32,166 nucleotides of DNA from Gemmataceae bacterium (GTDB lineage: Bacteria; Planctomycetota; Planctomycetia; Gemmatales; Gemmataceae), in NCBI GenBank assembly GCA_019747655.1, contig JAIEQO010000847.1, positions 1-32,166 on the forward strand, read 5' to 3'. How positions within the stretch are numbered: position 1 is the first letter of the stretch; each line of letters opens with the position of its first letter. A program made the position numbers and the translations under genes. Below are positions 1 to 12,000 of this stretch, piece after piece. Below the pieces are notes generated by a model, which had not been told where the DNA came from, did not search any database, and worked only from the letters and a program-made list of their open reading frames with translations.

Positions 1-3000
1 GGCAGGAATGTCGCCCGCGGCCGCGTCCGCGAGACCGCCTGCGGCACGGCTTGGTCCCGCGGGGCGGCCGACTCGGCCCGCGGTTCCGGGCCCCCGCGGT
101 CGGCCGTCGGCGACGACTCGGCGGCCGACGCCCACCCGCTCAGGTCGGCGAAGAGGGCCCCCGGCAGCTCGTGCTCGTTCCCGACGTTCAGGTCCGAGGA
201 CAGGAGCGACCGCTTCGCCGTGCCGGGGGTCAGCGACTCGAACATGACGGACGCCGGGTCGGGCAGGTGGCCCAGCCCCAGCGCATGGCCCAGCTCGTGG
301 GTGATGACCGTCTGGAAGTCGAACTGGGCGGCCCCGGCGGCCGGGTCGGCCCCGGCGTACCAGTCCCAGCCGTCGATCAGGGTGATCTGGCTGGTGACCG
401 GGTCGTACACCGCCAGCACCCCGGCCGCCATCCCCCCGAGGACGGACTTGGGGGCGAGGTCGACGACCACGTTCGCGGCGGCCGGGTCGTCCACCTCGAC
501 CACGTCCACGCCGTACGGCTCGACCAGGGCGTCGATGCCGGCGACGGCGTCGGCGATCCGGGCCCGCTGGCCCGGGCTGAACGGGTCGGCGGCGTCGACG
601 TACACGAACAGGCTGGTCGGGAGCAGCTCGCCGGCCGGGTTCCCGTCCTCCACCCCGGACCCGGCCGCCGCCTGGCCGCTGGACGCGCTGCCGGAGGTGT
701 TCAGCCGGTCGACGACGAGCCCGGTGCGGACGGTGGCGACCGCCCCGGACAGGGTGAGCAGGGCCTTCGGGGCGTAGACGAACCCGCTGACCCCCTCCCG
801 GGCGCTGCCGCTGAACGTCATCGCCAGGGTGTTGTCGCGGGCCTGGAAGAGGGTGATGCCGGCGTAGGTGCCGGTGGCCGCGGGGGAGAGCGTGACGGCC
901 GCCGCCCCGCTGAACGAGGCCCCGCCGAAGGTCCCGCCGGCGCTCGGGTAGTTGCTCCCGGCCAGGTAGATCATCACCCCGCTGCCGGCCAGGGTGGCGC
1001 TACCGCTGACGGACAGCCCCCCGCCGGAGATGACGTAGACGCCCGGGTTGAGCGTCACCCGGGCCGCCCCGCTCACGTTGATCTGCGAGTACCGCCCCGG
1101 GTTCAGGGTGACGGCCGAGCTGCCGCCGATGGTGGCGTTGGTCGGCGTCCCGCCCGGGTTCGCGGGGACCGGCAGGTTGGCCAGCGGGTCGGCCAGCGCC
1201 GCGGCCCCGGTGGCTGGGGCGGGCGTGACCTGCGGGGCCCCGGACCGGGAGTACCCGCCCCGGACGCGGACGCTACCGGCGGTCACCCGCGCGCTGCCGG
1301 ACGCAGACAGGGCGGAGTTCGAGTTCGAGTTCACCACCAGGGCCCCGCCGATCCCGATGGTCGCCGCCCCGCTCAGGGTGACGGCCCCGCTCAGGGTCGG
1401 GTTGAGGGCGACGATCGAGGTGCCGACGGCGGCCGTGCTGGTGACCGTGACCGGGGCGCCGAGCCGGCGGGCGATCGAGATCGTGATCGTCGGCGGGGTC
1501 CCGAGGACGAAGTAGGTGTGCGGGGCGGACACGCTGAACACCCCGCCGGCCGGGCCGGTGATCGTGCCGGCCGAGGTCTGCCCGTCGCCCCAGTTGATGG
1601 CGGCGGAGTAGTAGGTGAGCGGCCCGGCCCCGTTCGGGTCGGTGAAGGTGGCCACCACCGGGGCGCTGGACAGGGCGGAGGCGTAGGGAACGGTCAGCCC
1701 GCCGGTCGCCGTCACCTTCCCGTACTCGACCACCGCGGGGCCCGAGGCGGTCGCCGCCGGGGAGCCGCCGTGGACGACGGTGACGGTCACGGTGAACGTC
1801 CCCACGGCGGCGTAGGTGTGGGTGCCCTTGACCGGGAACACGCCGTTGACCGCCGTGCCGATCGTGCCGGCGGTCGGGGTGGTGCCGTCGCCCCAGTCGA
1901 TCGTCGCCGAGTAGTTCGCCGCCGCGTCGGCCCCGCTCGGGTCGGTGAAGGTGGCCACCGTCTGGCCGGTCAGCGGGATGTCGATCACCCCCGCGAACGG
2001 GGCGAACGTCGGGGTGACGGCCGGGTTCGAGACGACGGCCGCCGCGGTCACGACCTTCGGGCCCGGCGAGGCCGACACGTGCCGGACGGTGACGGTCACG
2101 GTATTCGTGCCGGCGGCGTAGGTGTGCCCGCCGAGGACGCTGAACGTGCGGCCGTCGTCACCGAGGGCGATGGCGCCGGCGGCCGGGGCTGTGCCGTCGC
2201 CCCAGTCGATCGTGGCCGAGTAGGCGGCCGGGGCGCCCGGGCCGGCCGGGTCGGTGAACGTGGCCACCGTGACGAGGCCGGTCGGCGCGTTCCGGGTGGC
2301 GGCGACGCCGACGCCCTGGGCGACCAGGTACGGGTTGAGGACGGTCGCCGTGTCCGTCACCGCCGCGTCCGGCGACCCGGTGTGCTTGAGGGTGACGGCG
2401 ACGGTCTTCGTCCCGGTCGTCGCGTAGGTGTGGTTGCCGCGGACGGTGTACGTCCCGCCGCTCAGGCTGATGGTCCCGTCGCCCGTCGTGCCGTCGCCCC
2501 AGTCGATCGTCGCGGCGTAGGAGGCCGGGGCGTCCGGGCCGGTCGGGTCGGTGAACGTGGCCACCACCACCGGCCCGGTGTCGGCGGCCTTGGTGGCCGC
2601 CAGGGCGAACCCGCCGGTGCCGACCAGGGCCGGGGCCGTCACGGCGACTGCGGCCGTGACGGCGACCGCCGGCAGGGTGTCGTGGGTGAGCGTGACCCGG
2701 ACCGTGTAGCCGCCCGAGTTCGCGTAGGTGTGGGACCCGGTGACCGGGTAGGCACCGTTGACCGGGGCCCCGACGGTGCCGGCGGTCGGGGCGGTGCCGT
2801 CGCCCCAGTCGATCGTCGCGGCGTACCGCGCCACCAGCTCCGGGCCGCCCGGGTCGGTGAACGTGGCGACGGTAATCGTCCCGGTCGTCACCCCCTTGCC
2901 GGCGGTGAACGGGCCGCCCGCGGCCGGGACGATCGGCACGTTCGTGACCACCACCGGGATGGTGTAATCGGTGTACGCGCCGTTCTTGTCGACCACCCGA

Positions 3001-6000
3001 CCGTACACGGTGAACGTGCCGTCGTCGGCCCCGACGAAGGTGGTCGACGGCGAGGTGCCGGCCGCGGCGTAGGTCGCGGCCAGCCCCCCGGCGCTGAGGG
3101 CGAAGCTGTACCGGAGGCCGGCGGCGACGACGGCCGGGGCCGGCGAGAACGGGTTCGTGAACGTCAGGGTCGCCGACGTTCCTTCGGCGATGGCGAGGTC
3201 GGCCGGCGGGGTGGCGGTCGGCGGCACGCCCGCGGCCGTCACCGCGGCGGAGACGGACCGGGACAGCCCGCTCGCCGTTGTCACGGTGAATGTGACGGTG
3301 TAGACGCCGGCGTCCGGGGCGGTGAACGTGAAGGTGTCGCCGGTGCCCACCAGGGTCGTGCCGGCCACCGCCCACGTCCGGGTCAGGCTGGTGCGGTCGC
3401 CGGGGTACGAGTACGACCCGGCGAAGGAGACCGAGCCGCCGGCCGGGGTCGCCCGGGCCGGCAGCGGGTTCACGGCCGGGGCCACCTCGTCGACCGTGAC
3501 GGTCGCGGCCGTCGTATTCGACCCCACCTGCTGGTTGCCCAGCTTTTCGGTGACGGTGAGCGACACGCCGAAGGTGCCGCTGACGCCCGGGTTGAAGGGG
3601 AGGTCCTGACCGGAGTAGGCGGCGAACGGCTGGCCGTTCCGGGTGACGGTCCAGGCGTAGGCGTAGGTGTTCACCGCGACCGGGTTGGCCACACTGCCGC
3701 GGAGGGCGACGGCCGTGCCGACCGGGGCGGTCTGGTTGGGTGTCAGCGGCGTGAGGACCGGGGCCGCCGGGGCGACGGTGATGGTCACGGTCAGGGTCGC
3801 CGTCGCCCCGTCCGACGCGGTCGCCACGACGACCGCCGTGTACGTCCCGGCGTTGCCGGCCGGCCAACTGAACCGGCCGTCGGTGGCCCGGATGGTGGCC
3901 CCGGCCGGGGCCGAGGAGAGCGCGTACGTCACCGCCCGGCCGGGGTTGGTGACGGCCGCCGAGAACAGGAGCTGGCCGCCCTTGTCCACGGACTGGTTCG
4001 ACACCCCGGCCGGGAACTGGAGCGCCGGCGGGGTGCCGAGTACCTGCGTGAGGGCCGTGTTGCCCGCCGGGGTGACGACGGTGACGGCCGCCAGCGGGGC
4101 CGCCGACCGGTCGAGCACGTCCGCCCCGTTCCCGCCGATGACCGTGGTCGGGCCGGCGTTCGGGGCCAGCTTGAACAGGTTGTTCCCCTGCCCGCCGTAG
4201 AGCACGTCGCCGCCCGGTCCGGCCACCAGGGTGCTGCCGCCGCCCAGGCTCGCGCCGATCGTGAAGCTGGTGATGTACAGGAGGTAGTCGCCCTGCGACG
4301 TGTTCACCGCCCCGTCCTCGGCCCAGGTGTCGACCTGCACGTAGTACCGGCCGTCGGCCGGCAGCCGGAGGTCGAAGACGAGCGAGTCGAGCGACTCCAG
4401 CTCGTCGTCGTTGGTGGCCAGCAGGTTGCCGGCCGCGTCGTACACCCGGAGGACCGTGTCGAGCGGGCGGGGGTTGCCCGGCAGCACGCCCGACAACACC
4501 TCGAACGACATCAGGTCGCCCTGCCGGCCGGCGAAGGCGTACCAGTCGGACCGCGACCGGCCGGCGGCGTCCAGCCCGATCGACCCGGCCGCCGCCACCG
4601 CCGCCACCGCGAACGGCCGCCCGGCGTAGAGCGCCCCGGCGGCCAGGGTGTTCGGCACCACCAGCCCCGGCAGCGCGCCGAGGTCCTGGGCGGCGGCCAT
4701 CGACCCGTGCGGGGCGGCCTGGGCCGGGACGACCACCCCGCCCTGGGCGAACGCCAGCCGGATCGCCTCCCGCTCGCCGAAGAACAGGTCGTTCAGGGTG
4801 TCGAACCGGCTGATCCCGATGGACGCCGGCGACCCCATGACGTGCCGCACCGTCTCGGCCGCGTAGACCGTCGCCCCGGCCGGGACGGACGTGCCGCGGA
4901 CGATCGGGAGGAGGTCGGCGTCGGCCGACTGGGCGGCGGCCGGCTGTCGGAAGACCGGGTAGAAGTCGGCCGGGTTCAGGCCGCTCACCTGCCCGCCGTT
5001 CAGGAACACCTGGTAGCCGCCGCCGCCGATCGGGCCGAAGGCGTCGGTGTGCCGCAGCCCGGCCAGGTGGGCCAACTCGTGGGCCGCGAGCCCGGCCGAC
5101 AGGGCGACGAAGTTCGCGGTCGTCCGGTCCGGCTCGCCGGCCGCCCCGAGGATCAGGCTGGCGTTCACCGACGCGGTCCCGCCCAGGTCGGCGTTGGCGA
5201 AGTCGACCTCCTCGGCCTGCCCGCCGGCCGGCGGCTTGTTGAAGGAGATGGTGACGAACTCGCCGCCGGTCGGGCGGGTGAGCGCCCGGGCCGTCGCCGG
5301 GCTCTGGGTGAACACGTACCCGTTGCGGTAGGTCGTCGCGCCGGCGACGGCGGCCGAGGTGAAGGCGGCGTACATCCCCTCCAGCTTCTGCTGGATCGCG
5401 TCCCGCTCGGCCGGGGTGTAGACGTGGTTGTTCGGGCTGAGCGGGGTGTAGGTGTCGAAGTCGAGGAAGACGACCTGCGGCACCCCGGCCTGGAGGAAGT
5501 CGGCCCCGGCCCCGCCGGTCAGGCTGTCCCGGCCGCCGCCGCCGTAGAGCGACACGCCCCCGGCCCCGGCCGCCGGGTTCCCGGTCAGCGCGTCGCCGTA
5601 GATCGTGCCGACCACGCTCGCAACGGCCTGGGCGTCGGAGGCCCCGGCGAAGGTGATCGTCCCGCCGGCCACCGGCTGGGACGCCCGGCTCAGGTCGAAC
5701 GCCAGCGGGGCCCCGAGCTGGTGGAAGTTGAGGACCACGTTCCCGGGCGTCGGGGCGGTGATCGTGTTCTCGCCGAGGCCGGCCCCGGCGTACTTCAGGG
5801 TGGTCAGCCCGGACCCGGCGGTGACGACGTTGGCCCCGGTGGTCAGGGTGAAGCGGTTGTCCCGGGCGTTGCCGGTCAGGGTGTTCCCGAACGGGCTGCC
5901 GATCACGTCCGGCACAGTCGGGTTGGTGAGCGTGAGGGTGAGCGAGCCGGTGACGGCCTGGGCGGACGTGACGCCGAGGTTCAGGGTCGCCGCGGTGGTC

Positions 6001-9000
6001 AGCCCGGACAGGTCTATGATGTCGGTGTTGTTCGGGTTCGTCTGGGTGATGGTGTGCTGCCCGGCGGCCCCGCGGAAGGCGTAGGTGGTCTGCCCGCCCC
6101 CGCCGACGAGCGATGTCCGCCCGGACCCGGCCACCAGGGTGGCGTCGCCCGACCCGGCGATCAGGGTGGCGTTCCCGGCCCCGGCCACCAGCGAGTTGGC
6201 CAGGGCGTTACCGCGGATCAGGTCGTTCCCGGCGGCCGACCCGACGACCCCGCTGAACGGCCCGATCAGGTAGAGCGAGACGTTGGCGGCGACCGGCTGG
6301 GTGGCGGCCGCGGCCGCCGCCGCGGTGGCCGCACCACCGACCGACAGCCCGAGGTCGATCTCCACCCGGGCGGCGGTCGGGAAGAGGATGGTGTTGGTGC
6401 CCGACTGCAGCTCGTCCGTCGAGGACTGTTCGAGGCCGACCGTGCCGAGGGCGTCCAGGTAGCCGGTGAACGGGCTGGCCAGGCTCCCGGACAGGGAGTA
6501 GGTGTTGTCGCCGTTCTGGCCGAACAAGCCGACGTTCACCCCGCCGACGGCCTTCAGGTGGTCGGTCCCTCCGCCGCCGAAGAGCCGGACCCCGTTGCCG
6601 GCGATGGCGGTCAGCGACGCCAGCCCGTTCCCGCCGTTGACCAGGGTGTTGCCGGTGCCGGACCGGTCGGTCAGGGCGTTCGCCAGCCCGGTCCCGCCGA
6701 CGACGAGCACGTTGGTGCCGAAGGAGTTGTCGATCACGTTGCCGTTCCCGGCCCCGCCGAGGACCGTCGAGTCGAGCAGGTCGGCGGCGGTGAGCCGGTT
6801 GCCGTCCCCGGTCCCGCCGACGGCGAACACGTTCTTGCCGCCGGACGCCGAGACGAGGTTGCCGTCGCCGTTCCCGCCGAGGACGGTGACGTCGGTCCCG
6901 TTCACCGAGACGACCGTGTCGTTGTTCCCGGACCCGCCCAGGAGGGAGACGTTCGTGCTGCCGGTGTCGATCAGGTAGAGGTTGTCGCCGGACCCGCCGA
7001 CCAGGCTGACGTTCGTCCCGCCGCCCGACACGAGGGAGGCGTTGTTGCCGGACTGGCCGAGCAGGTACGAGTTCGTCCCGCCGGTCCGGGTGAGGAGGTT
7101 GTTCTTGCCCGACCCGCCGATGAGGACGACGTTGTCGCCGCCGGTGGCGGTCAGCGAGTTGCCGTCGCCGAACCCGCCGACGAGCACCGCGTTGTTCACC
7201 CCGGTCACGTCGAGCGTGTTGTTCTTGCCGAACCCGCCGACCAGCTCGGCCCCGGACACCCCGGCCGAGGCGGCCAGGGTGTTGTTGTCCCCGAACCCGC
7301 CGATCAGGACCACCCCGGTGCTCGCCCCGGAGGCGGACAGCGAGGCGTTCCCGCCCAGCCCGCCGATCAGCAGTGCCCCGGTGGCGTCGGCGACCGACAG
7401 GCGGGAGCCGTTGCCCGACCCGCCGACGAGGGAGACGTTCGTCCCGCCGGTCGCCGAGAGGGAGGCGTTGTTCCCCGACCCGCCGATGAGCGAGACGTTG
7501 ATCGACCCCGCCCCCGACACCAGCGAGGCGTTGGCCCCGGACCCGCCGACCAGCGACACGTTCACCGAGCCGGCCCCGGCCGAGAGGGAGGCGTTGCTGC
7601 CGGACCCGCCGACGAGGGTGACGTTCCGCGCCCCGGCCCCGGCGACCAGGGAGGCGTTGCCCCCCGACCCGCCGACCAGCGACACGTTCCCGCCGAGCGC
7701 GACCAGCGAGCTGTTGCTCCCCGACCCGCCGATGAGGGACACGTTCCGCGACCCCCCGCCGGCGACCAGGGAGGCGTTATTCCCCGACCCGCCGATCAGG
7801 CTGACGTTGGCCGACCCGCCGCCGGCCACCAGCGACGAATTGCTCCCCGACCCGCCCACCAGCGTCACGTTCGTCGAGCCGGCCCCGGCGATGAGGGAGG
7901 CGTAGCTGCCGGACCCGCCGACCAGCGACACGTTCCCGCCGAGCGCGACCAGGGAGCTGTTACTTCCCGACCCGCCGACCAGGGTGACGTTGGCCGATCC
8001 GCCGCCGGCGACCAGCGAGGTGTTGCCGCCCGACCCGCCCACGAGGCTGACGTTCCCGCCCAGCGCGACCAGCGAGGTGTTGCCGCCGGACCCGCCGACC
8101 AGGCTGACGTTCGCCGACCCGCCGCCGGCCACCAGGGTGGCGTTATTCCCCGACCCGCCGACCAGGCTGACGTTGCGGCTCCCCCCCCCGGCGACGAGGG
8201 AGGCGTTGCCCCCCGACCCGCCGACCAGCGACACGTTCCGCGAGCCCCCGCCGGCGACCAGGGAGGCGTTGTTCCCGGACCCGCCGACCAAGCTGACGTT
8301 CCCGCCGAGCGCGACCAGGGAGTTGTTGCCCCCCGACCCGCCGACGAGGCTCACATTGGTCGATCCGCCCCCGGCGACCAGGGAGGCGTTGTTCCCCGAC
8401 CCGCCGACGAGCGTGACGTTGGCCGACCCGCCGCCGGCGACGAGCGACGTGTTACCGCCCGACCCGCCGACCAGCGACACGTTCCCGGCCGTGGCGACGA
8501 GCGAGCTGTTGTTGCCGGACCCGCCGACCAGGGTCACGTTCCCCGACCCGGTTCCGGCGACGAGGGAGCTGTTGCCCCCCGACCCGCCGATCAGGCTGAC
8601 GTTACTCGACCCGGACCCCGCCACGAGCGAGCTGTTGTTGCCGGACCCACCGACCAGGCTGACGTTGCCGCCCAGCGCGACGAGGGAGGTGTTGCCGCCG
8701 GACCCGCCGACCAGCGACACGTTCGTCGACCCGGCCCCGGCGACGAGGGAGGCGTTGTTGCCCGACCCGCCGACCAGCGACACGTTCCCGCCGAGGGCGA
8801 CGAGCGAGCTGTTGCCGCCCGAACCGCCGATGAGGCTCACGTTGCTACTGCCGGCCCCGGCCACCAGGGAGGCGTTGCTTCCCGACCCGCCCACGAGGCT
8901 GACGTTCCCGCCGAGCGCGATCAGGGAGGCGTTACCCCCGGACCCGCCGACCAGCGACACGTTCCGCGACCCGCCGCCGGCGACGAGCGACGTGTTACCG

Positions 9001-12000
9001 CCCGACCCGCCGACCAGCGACACGTTCCGCGCCCCGGCCCCGGCCACCAGGGAGGCGTTGTTCCCCGACCCGGCCGCCAGCGTCACGTTGGTGGCGTTGT
9101 CCGCCTTCAGCAGGTCGCTCCCGCCGCCGCCCACGACGCTCGCCCCGCTCCCGGCCGTCAGGGTGTCGGCCCCGGCGGTGCCGATGACCGTCTGGAAGGT
9201 GCCGGTCAGCCGGACCGAGTTGCCGTCCCCGTCGAACGGCTGGGCGGCGCCGGTCGTCGTCAGGTCCAGGGTGACGCCGTCCTGCCGGGACAGGTCGAGC
9301 GTGTTCGCCCCCGTCCCGGCGGCCACGTTCAGGACGTTCCCGGTGCTGGCGTCCACCGTCACGGGCACGAACCGGTTGGGCCCGGACCCGCCGGTCAGGG
9401 TGTCGTTGCCGGACGCGAAGAAGGTGTTCGGGCCGCTCCCGCCGACCAGCTCGTTGGTGCCCGAGTCGCCGAAGAAGACGTTGGTCGACGCCCCGCCGGT
9501 GAACTTGTTCGACCCGCCGACGGCGATGAACTGGACGGTGGTGGCGGCGGTCAGGGACGGGTCGACGAACACCCGGTTGTTCCCCCGGGCCAGAACGACC
9601 GCGACGTTCGTGCCCGTCAGCAGGTCGGCGGCGGTGACGGTCTTCTGCACCGGGTTGGCGGCGGTGCCGGCGGCGACCGCCTGGACGGTGGTGGCGATCT
9701 CCCCGCCCGCGCTGGCCGAGTCGGCCACCAACACCCGAACCGTCGTCGGGCCGGCCACCGGCGGGATGCGGAAGGTGAAGGCCGACCCGCCCGGGGTGTC
9801 GTTGATGTACGTCCGGCCGTTGACCTGGACGGTGTACCGGAACGAGTAGACCCCGGCCGGGTTGGACACCACCGCCTGGAACCCGGTGGTGCCGTCGGCG
9901 GCGGTGTCCAGGTACCGCAGGGTCGGCCTGGGCGGGGCGTGGGCGACGGCGAACGTCGTGGTGGCCGTCCCCGACCCGCCGGTGAAGTCGCGGACCAGCA
10001 GGGTCGCGGTGTACGTCCCGGCGACGAGCGGGACGACGCCCAGGGTCGGCAACACCCCGACCTGGGAGAACCCGTTCGGCCCGGTCACCGTCCACAGGTA
10101 GCTGGCCTTCGACAGGTCCGACAGGTCCGCCCCGGGCTGGGTGGCGGTGCCGGTCAGGGTGACGGCGTCCCCCTCCAGGATGGCGGTTTGCGGCGGGGTC
10201 GGCGGGCTGACGGCGATCGACACACCGACCGCCGCCGGCGGGACGACGGCGGACGTGCCGGCCGCCGGCGGGCCGGCCGTGTACGGGACGCCGCCGGCGG
10301 TCGCGGTGACGGTCACGTCGTACCGGCCGGGGCGGGCGGCCGGCACGGTCAGCGTGCCGGTGGTGCCGGTGTCGTAGGTGCGGGTGATCCCGTCCGGGCC
10401 GAACACGCTCCAGGCGTAGGTCGTGCCGACGGCGGCCGGGGCGAGGGCGGCCGACCAGGTGAGCGACTGCCCGGCGGCCGGGTTGGCCGTCGGGGTGACG
10501 GCCAGCGCGCGGGCCGTGGCCGCCACCCCGACGACCACCGGGTAGGAGGTCTCCACCCCGTTCGGGTCGGTGGCCGTCAGGGTGACGACGACCGTGCCCG
10601 GGGCGGACGGGGTGAAGGTGAAGCTGCCGCCGGTGCCGGTCGCGGAGCTGAGTGTGCCGGCGGTGGTGGTGGCCCGCCACGACAGGGTGTAGGCGGTGCC
10701 GGTGCCGGACCCCGGCCGGTTCGGGTCGGCGTCGGTGGCCGTCCCGGTCAGGGTCAGCGGCACGCCGGGCGGCGCCGCCGTCGGGCCGGTGATGGTCACG
10801 GTGGGGACGGACCGGGCGACCCGGACGAGGACCGGGGTGCCGACGCCGGTGCGGCCCCGGTCGTCGGTGACCGCCAGGGTGACGGTGTAGTTGCCGTCCG
10901 CGGCCGGGGTGAAAGCGAACACCCCGGTGGCGTTGGTCGCCTGGGTGACCGGCTGGCCGTTGTCCGGGGTGACGGTCCAGGCGAACGACAGGCTCCGCCG
11001 CAGGGCGGCGTCGGTGACCACCGCCTGCAGCTCGACGACGGTGCCGGCCGCCACCGCGGTGCCGGGGCGGACGACCACCTGGGCCGCCGGGGCGGCGGTG
11101 TTGTACAGGCTGACATCGTCGGCCCCGGCGGCCTCCGTCCCGTCCCGCACCGCCAGGGTGGCCAGGTAGAGCCCGCCGGCGGTCGGGGTGAAGGTCAGCG
11201 TCGGGGCGGTGGTGACGGTCCCGGCCGGGAGGGCGAACGCCGCCCCGCCCAAGGTCACGCTCCACCGGTAGGTGTAGGCCGGGACGACGGCGAGGCCGGT
11301 CTTCGGGTCGGTGGCGGCCTGCCGCGGGTCGGCGACCCGGCTGGTCAGGGTGACCGGCTGGCCGGCCACGGCGGCGAACGGCACCGGGGTGCCGAGCGGG
11401 TTGCCGGTGATCGTCACCCCGAGGGTGGTGGCCGACACCACGATCTGGGCCGAGGTGGCGGTCGTCACCCCGCCGCGGCTGTCGGTGACGGTCACCGCCA
11501 GGACGTAGCTGCCGACCCGCTGGGGGGTGAAGAAGAACGTCTCCTGGTCGCTCGCCCCGTCGGCCACCACGGTGGCGTCGGGCAGGGCGACCGGGGAGCC
11601 GTTGAACGTCACCGTCCAGGCGTACCGGTACGTCTTGCCCGGGACGGCGTCGGTCAGGACCGGGGTGAACGGGACGGTGACGCCGACCAGGGCATCGGCC
11701 GGGGTGGCCAGGGTGACGGTCGGCGGGACGTTGGACAGGATGCTCTGGGCGAACTCGGACGTGTTCCCGCCGGCGTCGGTGGCGGTGACGGTCACCACCT
11801 CGCTGGTGGTCGTGGCGACGCCGACGAAGTTGACCGACACGGCCGCCCGGCCGGCGGCGTCGGTGGTGACGGCGGCCGACCCCAGATACCGCCGGCCCTC
11901 GCCGTACCCGCTCGGGTCGGCGGCGTCGGAGGCGTAGAAGTCGAGGGTGTAGGTGCTGTTCGGGGCGGCGGAGAGGGTGCCGCGGGGGTTGCTGGTCGCC

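Noticed and set aside
6295-6330. Poly-alanine tract (AATAAAAAAAT) in the giant protein
   Set aside because: Simple low-complexity linker from GC-rich codons; no further signal.
6085-9110. CRISPR array
   Set aside because: Regular repetition is coding (in-frame amino-acid repeats), with no constant repeat plus unique spacers and no cas genes.
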